A DNA stretch of 64,000 nucleotides from Diphasiastrum complanatum. Taxonomy: Eukaryota; Streptophyta; Lycopodiopsida; Lycopodiales; Lycopodiaceae. The notes below the pieces were generated by a model. The model was not told where the DNA came from. It was given only the letters and a program-made list of their open reading frames with translations, and made no database searches. A program made the translations under genes and the position numbers. Location of the stretch: contig CM055098.1 in NCBI GenBank assembly GCA_029204225.1, positions 5,263,246 to 5,327,245 of the forward strand, read 5' to 3'. Of the stretch, positions 50,159 to 61,200 are shown in pieces. Numbering within the stretch: the stretch's first letter is position 1; each line of letters opens with the position of its first letter.

Positions 50159-50860
50159 TAAAGATGCACAACAAACTTGTAATCTCTTGGACGAGGATAC
50201 TACTAAATTTCTAGTCCAAAGGGTCATATTAGATAACTATAACTTGATGGTGCTTCTAGGAGCCACCCAAGTTACCTGCAGGTTGTAGTTGGTCGAACTC
50301 CTACTAGAGGTCATGAGTTTCAAAGCTGTGATTTTCTCCAATGCCATAAATGAGGAGTTTAAATCCATGGCCTATGCAACCTGAAAAATCAAGGAGAAGT
50401 ATCGATTCTTTATCGACTCAGCACACTTTCCATGTGCGAGTAGCCATTCTTGAAGCTATTGGCATTTCCTTAGGGCCACGTCCAACACCACCACATCGTC
50501 AAGCGCCAATCAAATAGCGTCCTTTGTGGATTTGATTGCTTCCAAGGTGCACACCAATGATGGGTAACTCATTGAGTATATCATTGATTTGCTTATTCAA
50601 GTTCACAATTTCATTGAGTATATCACGGATTTGAGTACATCATGGGTACCTCATTGAGTATATCATGGGTACCTCATTGAGTATATCACATATTTGCTTA
50701 TTCAAGTTGTCACGCACCTACTACACCAATTTGATAGCTTCCAAGGTGCACACCAATGACGGGTACCTCATTGAGTATATCACGGATTTGCTTATTCAAG
50801 TTGTCATGCACCTACTACACAATTTCATCATATTAAAAAATATGTGCAAGGAGCAGATCA
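50159..50860 (+). repeat. Degenerate ORF with internal tandem duplications
   Basis: From ATG 50156 a frame encodes SKDAQQTCNLLDEDTTKFLV and later AVIFSNAINEEFKSMAYAT with several stops, weakly like a retrotransposon gag start. From about 50525 the DNA consists of duplicated blocks: CTTCCAAGGTGCACACCAATG at 50549 and 50732, TCATTGAGTATATCA at least five times, TTGCTTATTCAAGTT three times. The product is not recognised and cannot be functional as it stands. Confidence 0.5.
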
Positions 50861-51016
50861 GCACATCACATTGGAGCATAAGATTCCAAGATTTAATTTG
50901 ACAGAAGGTTCTAGGATTCAACACTGGAGTAGAAGGTTCTAGGATTCATCTTTCTTCCAAGGTAGCTTCCACCAGCTAAGCCTGCTCTTGCTCCTTGTAC
51001 ACCCTCCTATAGCCAC

Positions 51017-51337
51017 ATGCACAATTCGATTTTTTCATCCACCTTTTCGTCACCCCCATCCTTCCACCATTGCACTACCATTGTTTCCCCAACTACTATT
51101 TATGTTTCTGCTACTCCCTCTATACCATCTACTCTTGTCGTTCCCTCCACTCCTGCCACTACATCCATCACATCATCCCTTCTTGAGAGCTCCCAACCTA
51201 CTTCCACCATTATACCTCCATTTCCAGTGTTCGGGAAAGTCGGCATAGTCCAAGAATGGAACCGGCATCTTTCCCCAAAAACTGGCATGGCAAAAATTGT
51301 ACAAGATTTTTTACATCATAAATCTTGGGTTTTATAG
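51017..51337 (+). other. Ser/Pro/Thr-rich open frame
   Basis: 106 codons, STP-rich (PSIPSTLVVPSTPATTSITS) then VFGKVGIVQEWNRHLSPKTG. Composition and mixed surroundings suggest the linker part of a decayed transposon protein. Not recognised. Confidence 0.2.
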
Positions 51338-51339
51338 GG

Positions 51340-54300
51340 GGAAACCGACAAGTAAGAGCATGTCACTCAATAGAGGCCGAAGAACTTTTTTACATATGGG
51401 TTTTGGAGGGAAACCTCAAAAAGGTTTGCCGAACACTGCTCCATTCCGCTACCACTTCCCATAGTTTTCCCTTGTATTTTAGCTATTTCCATTTCTTCTA
51501 GCCAATAACGTCACCTCGCACTTCTCTTTTTACACAATTTTTGAATTGGACTTTCAACGAATCCCCCACATCTCCTTCTGTATTCTCAATTTTTTAATTG
51601 GACTTTCAGAATTCCCCCACATCTCGTTCCGTATTCTCAATCTTGACCTACAATTCAAGATGCCCCAATCACTTCCTAACTTCTCCTTTTAACCTTCTCA
51701 AGTTGCCCTCCCCATAACTTTGGATCTCCATGCTTTCAATAAGCAAATAGTTAGGTCATGACTCTATCCAAGCATCCTCCAACTCACACCACCACAGGAG
51801 GATGTCATCGTGCCTAAATACTTCACACATCAAGACAACTACGAAGAAGAGGAACCAAAAGTACAACCAGCACCAGTTTCCACAAATGGGCGGCCTAGGA
51901 CCTCCACCACACCACCAATCGATTCCTCATACATCCAAGGGGTGTGTATCTTAGCTTGAATCTGAGTCAATTTCCATCCAATTTCGTAAAGAATTGACAA
52001 AGTATGCAAGTTCTTGTGATAGAAGTTCATTTTTAGTTTTGGTTGGATTTTTAGGAGAGAAGCACATCAAATTTTCATTTATGAAATTTTATTCATTTGT
52101 GATCCTTTTTGTGCCCATCAAATTAAAGATACAGTTAAAAAAAATTCTAGCCCTACCCTCACTAACCCTAACCCTACCCTCCCAACCCAGTAACCCTCAC
52201 ATATTAGGACTACAAAAAAAGTGAAAAAAATTTCTTTTTTTTTTTTGTCCATCTATATGGTGTTATATGAATTTGGAATTTGTATTAGGAAGGCTTAAGA
52301 TCCAACTGTAGCTTGAGAATCAATGGTTCATGCAGAGTTCAGGATCAGGGTTTTCAGGCAAGAATAAGCCTAATTTTCAAATGCCAGTCCACAAAAAAAT
52401 GTTAAATGTAACTAGAAAATAGTGATTTATCTTGCAATTAACATGAATTACTTCTTAGTATAGTGTAGTACCTAGATAATATAGAATGTTCACTTGCAAG
52501 TGATGACTTCCAAGGGCACACAATAATTGACTGCATTTGACAAATTCAAGCTCAAATATAACTATAATTCAAAGATAAATATGGACATGATTTGAACTCC
52601 ATATAACCTTGGTCCCATTAACATTATAACCAAGATTCAAATTTAAATATGACCTCGATCCGTTTTCCACCATACAGTTAAATAGGGTAGAACAGCAACA
52701 TGGTAGGATGGAAATACCCCACTTGTGACTAACCAGGTCCATAAGCAAAAGGTTTTGATTCTTTAATGTTTGAGATAGATCAAAACTTTTCAAAGGGAAA
52801 TGCAAATCAGGACTGACCAGCTTCTCAAGCCAATGAAAGTGAGCTTTGAACTGCCTTGTAGCAGGGTAGGACAACTCCCTTGGCACACCGACTATGTCTC
52901 TCAGGTATCCCGTGGCTGATAGGGTATTTGTATATGTATAACAAGATCAAAGTTCTATTAGTGTCTCTACATCTGAGGTTTAAAATGTGTCTTGAAGAGC
53001 ACCTAAGGCCACATGTTGAAAAGGCTGTGTTAGACCTAAAAAATGGAGTTTCCTACTGCTCTCATACTTAACTTAGATAGGGGCAAGAAACTGGACCAAC
53101 AATTGAAAACATATGCATCAAAGAAACTATAAAAACGAAGAAGGAATTTCACACATCAGGGGTTTTTTTTTGTAAAAAAACACTTATTTTTTAAATTCTT
53201 TTGGGGGTCCCGTTCCAGAACAAAACGTTTTCCGTTCCGGAAATGAACAACTAAGGATATATCACAAGAAGTTTTGCCTTAGCCAGGCATTCAAATAGTT
53301 GAAAAATGAAAACCCAAGGATTGCATTTCAAAAGAATTAAAGAAACTCATTTCAATGCTCAAACTCACCTAGAAGTGGCACCTAAGCTTTTAGCAAATCA
53401 TCACAAACTCAAGAATGCCTAGTAGCTTAGGAGTTGATAGAAACCAAAGCCAAAAAAACATTCAATGAGATGCGAAACCAAAGTCCAATAACAATTGTTG
53501 CCACTTCTATTACTTTTGGTGCATCCAAAAGTAGATGCCTGCTGTTGTGAACATTGTCTCATGCAGCTTACATGTGAACGCAGCCTTGGCTATAGTCAAA
53601 TATGGTTTTTGTTTGCGCCTCCCTTGTGAATGAGAATGCTATAGCCTATTACCAACACAAGATGATCGTTGCTACTGATGGGCCATTGTCTCGTGATGAT
53701 CACTTGCTCGAGGTGGACACTAGTACCTACTTGGGTAGCATCTTGTCTGCCTTGAGATCAATATGCTTCCTCCCGTTGGCCTCCTAATATACCATTTTTG
53801 GACTAAACTGTGAACACACCAAAAAAGATCACAAGAATTCATGATGAAATTTGCGACGACAACATAGCTAGGTTGCACTCTTGCAAGCATAGAGTTGACC
53901 AAATGACCTGATTAGGAAAACCATGTTAGATGGGCTCAAGTTCTGCACACATATATTTGGAACATCGGACCCCCCCCCCAAGTTCCAACTTGCAGTCTGG
54001 GGATTCATTTATCACAGTTTCATCCAATACATATAGATTCTGAATGTTGCCTTGTCCATTGAAAGTACTTAAGAATGTGGCAATGGTGGATTTTCGGTTC
54101 AAAACTCTTCTGAAAGCCTGAGTAACAAATAAAACTACAATAGAACGACATGCATTTTTGTTGCTATTTAAGTCTGGCTTGTTGCACTGCAAAGCTCCAT
54201 GCCAAAGCTCTGCTCTATAGCTCATGAAGCCCCACGTACGGGTTTTAAAATACACATAAAGCTCAAAAAGACGGATTGCTTTTATTGTACGTTCACTATA

Positions 54301-54826
54301 AAGGATGTACGATTTATTTCTCTGCCCTCAAATGAAGAAGCTTTCATTGAAAATTATCATCCAGTTAGTCATAATGTTTTAGATAGTCTGGAAATATTCT
54401 GTACTTAAAGTGAATAAGCCTGCAGACTGGTGCAAGATTTTGTACATCTGGGCAGGGATGGCTAACAAGAGTCGGGAACGTGACAAGGAAACAATAGCAA
54501 TGTGTGCTACTGGGGCCTGAGAAATAGTTGGCGAAAACTACAGGATATCACAGCAGTTCGCAGGTGAGGAAGCACACGCTTTCAAAATTCACTGATATCC
54601 ACAAAGGTATAAAATTATCTTCAAGCCGTTGATGTTTTTGATACATGTACATTTATACACAATAGTTGCTTCGACTCGATGGCTCTACAATATGCTAAAG
54701 AGATCTAAAATAAGTAAAGATACATAATTTCAACAGCTAGCATGAAAACCTATGATATGTGAAGCCAGTGCAGTAACTATATCTACGCACTGACCTCCAA
54801 AAATGCTGAATTCACTATTCCAAGCA
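51340..54826. other. Intergenic DNA, no supported gene
   Basis: Short frames only (largest 52569-52886 minus, 53926-54255 minus), none with a family motif. 52145-52200 has a few CCCTAA/CCCTACC words, weakly telomere-like. A run of nine to ten C lies near 53970. The last few hundred bases before 54827 should be the 3' UTR of the minus-strand coiled-coil gene. Confidence 0.4.
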
Positions 54827-55099
54827 TTATACTTGTTTGGTTGCTAAATTTCTTGAATATAGCCCGGAGCATGCAACTAAATTCTCTCTTGGCCTGTCTA
54901 AGCAGCATGAAGCACTTTGTGCGCTGTCTTCTAACACAGTGTCTGTTGGTAAATCAAGCCTGCTGAGATGGCCTGTTCTTCTCACTGTAGAGCTGAAGCT
55001 TTCTGTATATACTGGAGTTGAAGGCCTGGAATTTCCCAGTACCCCAAGATGCTGAAGTCGGGCTCTTGCCAGTCTTGAAGCCAGCTCTGAATCCCCAAC
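54827..55099 (-). CDS. Terminal exon of the coiled-coil gene
   Basis: Acceptor GTGGAAATTAG|GTTGGG. Encodes VGDSELASRLARARLQHLGV then a Ser/Thr/Arg-rich tail, SRPSTPVYTESFSSTVRRTG, ending ...NLATKQV and TAA at 54827-54829; 90 residues. Joins in phase to the previous exon (...MAASNK). Confidence 0.75.
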   Translation of the reverse strand, partial: VGDSELASRLARARLQHLGVLGNSRPSTPVYTESFSSTVRRTGHLSRLDLPTDTVLEDSAQSASCCLDRPRENLVACSGLYSRNLATKQV

Positions 55100-58000
55100 C
55101 TAATTTCCACAAAATAGAAGCTATGAGTTATGTTTTCAGATGCTAGATGCTTTTGAAGTTTTACAAGTTTCTTGGCAGTCAAAAAACTATTGCAACCTCA
55201 ATGGTGCTAAGCAATGTGCTGAACAATGGTGGGCAACATAAACAAAAAGAAAAGTTCTCCCACTTTGTTGGATGCAGCCATCTCAACATCTCGAGTAGTA
55301 ACACCCTGTTTCACACGCTCTCGTACTTGGAATCGACGTTGGTTCTTGAGCTCTTCTTCTAGAGAAACCTTTTCACTTTTAATTTGATTCACTTCGACCA
55401 ACAGTTGGTTCACAGTGTTCATAAGATCCATTTTCTCAGGAGGAATCCTACCATTTCGAGGTTGCCGTACCAAAAACTGTGAAGGGGTCCACAAGTCAAT
55501 ATGATCATAATCTTGTTACTCTAATTCAACGTAAGCATATTCAAGTATATACAGATAAATACCAGGTTAATGTGGCAATCATTGCGCCAGGCTTTTTAAA
55601 AATAATATGTTTATTATTTATTTTTCAGCAATTGGTACTTGGAATGAGAAGGCATTCAAAACCAGACCAATTAAAGATCTAATTATATGTGTCAATTAGA
55701 TATCCCACTAAATAAGTGACCATGGACTTATGGGGCCAAGGAAGGTATACAGTGTACTTATTTTGGGTTATCGGTTCCTGTGTAATCCACCTAGCAGATT
55801 AACAATACTAGGGTGTAATCTCCGGAGTCCGAAGATAACCAAAATATCATTAAGATGATTGATAATTTTTGGATTAAGGAAACTATAAATGTTTTCATAT
55901 TTCTGTGAAGTCAGCTCAAACCCCAACGATAATTAATGCTTTATTGGGACAACCTTGCAGACTTATGTATCCAACTCGAGCTGAAACGATAATGAGGATG
56001 TCTTGCAAGTGCTTTGCTTGTATATTCAAGGCTTTCTGCTAAGTGAATAGTTGGGGTCTTTTCTCTCCTCTATCAGTTCACGCCAGTCACTTTTTTTCAG
56101 AAGAAGAACAAGCACACTAATCTTATGAAAGGACGAACTAGGGAATCGCCAATTAAGCAGCAAGGACCTGCACTTCTCATAGAACAAACTTTACATGCAA
56201 TGTGCCTTCTCCATTAACGAAGGTAGACTTAACTGCCAAGATGAAATACCTTTTGGTTCAGTTTCAGGGTTTCAAGTTCTGTCTTGATCTTCTCATGTTC
56301 CTGTAGAAACCAGCATGATGTAAGGCAGTTAAATGTCTAGTTAGAGGTATGCTTGCAAACAGAACCAAGACCATATAGCAGACATCAACAGATAGTAGCT
56401 CTCATTTGGACAATATCAGCACGAAAAATGTTCTCTGCTTCAGGTTTCCCCGCATGAGATATCAAAGAATGATCAGGAAAAGCTCTTCTCAAACTACTTG
56501 CAGCTATTTTAGCTCAAAGAACTGTTGCACGGATGTGCCTGAGATTGTTCCCAAGAAACTGTAATTTGGTCTTGCAAATTGCAACAAATCACAGTGATCT
56601 GACTCCTGAGAAGGCACTCAATCTTAGTTGCACAAATACCCAGATCTACGGAAGATCCTTCAAATTGATTGCCTACTTGCATGAAAATATGTCAAACACC
56701 AAAAATAATGAAGCTAGGGATTATATAGAAACTAAAGCATAAATCAATCAAACCTTTCGCAAGCTGAACAGCTCACAAAGCAACTGAGATCGTGCAGTAG
56801 TTTCTTCCTTCAGGCTTGCTTCAAGAAAAGACCTAGAAGCTTCCACTGAATCCAATTTCTCCTGTAACGTTGCAATCTCTTTTTGAACTTCAAAAAGACG
56901 GCCTTGTCCTTGTTGTTCCTCTGTCTCATACATCTTCAGCTTCGCTTTCAGTTGTTTGACTTCTGCATTGAAAAGTTCCTGTGATACCAGATGTCTGATC
57001 ATGCAACTGCACCTTCTAGTAACTTCAAAAGTCTATGTAATGCCTTTTAATCCTTAATTTTGTTTTCTTCATAGTTCTTAGTTAAAGCTATTTGATACTT
57101 TTTCTCTCTTTAGGTTGACTTGTTCTTCTTCTTATCTCTCTTAGGTCCCCGGTACACTGCATTCCAGAACGCATACAGAACAAGCATACAAGAACGCTCT
57201 TCAATTTCATTTTGTTTTGATTTTTTGGAACGTACTGAAACATACTTCTTTCTTTGTTGTTTTTGGCAGAGAAACAGGAATTTGGGAGTTGAAATATAGT
57301 GCATAAAAAATGAATAAATTAAGTGCTTAAAAAATAACATTTTACAATTCTAAAGTTGACACCATCCTTCGACTTATCACATATATTCAGCAAATTAGAT
57401 TGTTTCCCAACAGCGAAGCAAAAGATACACATAGGCAATAATCACCTCAGCTTAGCACCTTACATAAACAAGGTCATTGACTATCATGGTTGTCCCAAGC
57501 CTACCTTTACTTTGACATACTTGGCATATCCTTACATGAGGTGGAGTCTGAGGATCACTTTTTACTCAAAGGCCCAATCTACTATGAGATCAAAGGCAGA
57601 TATTACTGCCTTTTCTAAGATGCACCTATTACACTGCAATCCATGATAGCATATGAGGATCCACATTGTATTGCACTCATGATTTGGGAGATGTTCCTAC
57701 TACGATAGAACTAATGTCAACCAATTCAGCAAAGTCACATCGACACACAGCTCCAGATTACATACTTCTTCTGTCACAAAAGACCACGAATAGATCCAGA
57801 AATAGATGATGGGGTCAGTGATGGTGATATTTCTCGACATAGAGACCAGAGACAACATACCACCCTGATTTATCTTGTGGGTAGAGCCACATGTCCTACC
57901 ATGAGGAGTCACACATCTCAGAAACGACCTCCTCAACAATGTCAACAATGTATGCAACCATAGTCTCCAATACATCTTTCTTCATCAACAACAAGATATG

Positions 58001-58191
58001 ATTACAGATGTTATATTGTTATATTTGTTACATACACTTGCATTATATTTGTCTTCGATCTTAACAGTTTTATTTACATGTATCTTTTTCTTTTGTGTTT
58101 CGGAGACATTTCATATGCTCTCATTGATACCACATACTTGACATGTACTCTTTCATCTTATATGTCTTTTGGCATGGAAAAACCATTAATA

Positions 58192-58251
<60 letters not shown>

Positions 58252-61200
58252 CAATATCCCACTTGGGATCATGTACGTGATTGCTTTGGGATACAAAAGC
58301 TACACCACAAAGAGATGGACATACCTACATGGGTGGTCGATACGAACAGGTACACATCTCCTGAGTGTGTGTGGCTATGACACCAATGCTTTCAAACAAG
58401 CACCACTAGACATTGGATTGGCATTTTGGAGGCCACTCCTAGCACTGTCTCATTTAATTTTTGTTTCAGTCATGTTAGAAACATTGATGTAGCATCATAT
58501 CACATGGCTAGAGCAATGGCATGTACTATATCATTGTCTCTTCCTAGTCCAATTTTTCTCGATTTCATTTGTTCTTAATTTTTTTTAATTATATTAGGAC
58601 CATTTGTGTGATCACTAGAGTGTTATAACAACCTATTGAAAGTTGGGGGTGGTAACTCATCTATATATAGTCTACCAATTTATGCTAATGCTAGGAAACG
58701 CCATGATCATCTTTGTGTCATCTTGTAGGGGCACAAAGTTTCTTGAAGTCCATGGACACCTCTAGGGCAGGCACGATCTTGAGGGGGAGGTACATGTTTA
58801 AATTATTCAAGAGGCCACGAGGAGATGGAACCATCCAACTTGTGTGAGTACTCGTACGAGGCTTTGATATGTAACTTTTAACGAACAATAAGTTGTAACA
58901 TGTTGAATGTTCCAACTTCCAAGCATTTTAAGTTTTAGGCTTTAGCTCAAGCATCGGGTTTCAGAACTCCAATATGCTTTGATGCTTGATGAGCTTTGGA
59001 TTTGGATGTTCAAAATTTGATTTGATTTATCCATCATCAATGTTGTACATGTGATCGCTATCAATGGAAAGCTTGTCAATGAGAATAATACCCACATTTT
59101 TTGGAGTTCTTGTGCAACACAATTCCTTGACCTTCTAAGCGAAGACATTGTCAAATTTCCATGAGCCAAGGATGCGGTTGACATGGTATATTTTTTGATC
59201 AAGTTTGTCACCAAGTGATCTGATATCCTTGCTATTTTTAGTGTTGCGAATGTTTCGCGAACTGATTGTTGTTGCGAACTGATTCTTGTCGCGAACTGAT
59301 TGTTTTCAAGTTTGTTTAGTTTTCTTTTGCGGAAGCTTTCAAGATCCTAAGCATGCGACTACAGATCACAAAACATAAAACATTCTAGCAATCAAGACGA
59401 TGAAAAACAGTGAGATGGAGAAGAGAGCAATTGCATTATCAGTTTTTGAGTTTTGAGTGAGATGGTCAGTGTCTCGCTCGTTGACGGCCTGACACTCAGC
59501 TCAATCGCTGTGTTCTGCTCGTTGGCAGACTTTCATGCACATTTGTTTTCGTCTCTCTATCTTCTTTCTGCTCTTCTCTATTTCGTGTTGATCAAAATTG
59601 TGTATATATCTCCACTGTGTGGAGTTTACAAGACAGCTAAACAGAGAATTACAAGATAAGTCAACGCTAATCAACTAGTTAGTTATTCTCTGTTATGGCT
59701 AACTCTTTCAGCTGAGCGTGAAGTACAATACGCCACGCTCGTCGAGCTGCCAGTTGGCAGCGCGAATTGTTTTCCCTCGTGTTGTTTCGTTTCTTTTCGT
59801 GCTTTAGGGTTTTTGAGGTATGTTTGCCATTCACTTCGTAACAAAGTTGCAGGAGTTCACAATTTCTGACACTCCCTCTTGAACCTTGCAACTTTGTATG
59901 TTTATTAGATGCAAAACAATGAAATTGAAAGCTTGTTGTTTGACTAACAATTCTTGTAAATTTCTAGTAAAGTGCTGAATTTTTCATTTGCATTACAATG
60001 CAATGTTTGTTTGCTACAATCTTACATTCTTCAAGAATCCTCCTTCTTTGCTATTTTTAGGGCATGCTCCACCTCATAGATCCTAAAGCCTACCGTCATG
60101 AGGTTTGCCTAGATGCTCATGTTTTGGAGTGGTTACTGAAGTTATATATGATCATATCTCTAACTGATAAGTTTATGATATGATGAGCTTTTCTCCTACA
60201 TCTCTGTTACTCCCACAACTCCCTGGCAGTGTTAGGAGGTATCTCGACACCTGTGACGATCTCTCAATATTCTCGATCCTGCCATTGTTCATATCCATAA
60301 CAATTCTTAGTTACCTGATTTTCCAGCAAATAGATCACCAATTCTTTAGACCTGTAACCCTGCCTATGAACTGACTCAGAAGAGCAAATCAGCTCAACAT
60401 TACTATGCACACCTCTGATGATAACAACTAGATTCAGATTTGGTCCAACCCAGCAGTGATCAGTAGTCAGCAGACAGATCTATAGGCAGTAATCAACATT
60501 GCAGACAGCGATCTGATTCAACGATCTAGCAGTAGTTAGGTATCTGCAGTCAGATTACCCAACCAGCGAACAATCTGTGATTCAGATTCTTGATCAGGTC
60601 TACTGATCCAGCAGACAATCAGCCAGCAAAACAGTCCAGCGATCTGTTTCTATGCTGTAGCAGCAAACAGTCGATTTAGGTTCTCAGCAAACAGTAAACA
60701 GCTATCAGTTTTGATTCTAACAACAGGTCAGATCTGCTTTCAACTCAGCGATCCACCAAGTTTGATTCCAGTGAACTGATCTCCCAACAGGTCTGATTTC
60801 CCAACAGCTAGCCAGCGATCTATTCCTACAAACTCTTCTTCTTGCAATCCTGCAAAAGCAAACTCTCTTTCTCTTACCAAAAAGCCTGCTCTGATACCCT
60901 GTCAGAATTTGTCATACAAATTCTAGACGGGGTTACTAGTGCTACTAGCACTCACACAAAACCAAGCATAGAGATTATAGAGAATTCAATTTATAGAAGA
61001 ATTGAGCAAAGCTCTAAAACACTCGAATGAATTGTGGTGGGCACCAGCCTACATATATAGTTTCTCTAATCTATGTGACAAGCCAAAAGCCTAAATCAAA
61101 TAGCAAAAGAACAAAAGCTAATTGCTAAAATTACTACTTATATTGGGTAAACACTCAAGATGTATTAGTAATAAAACAAGTCCTAATCTAGTAGTAGTGC

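Noticed and set aside
52145-52200. Interstitial telomere repeat
   Set aside because: Only a few CCCTAA/CCCTACC words, irregular and short.
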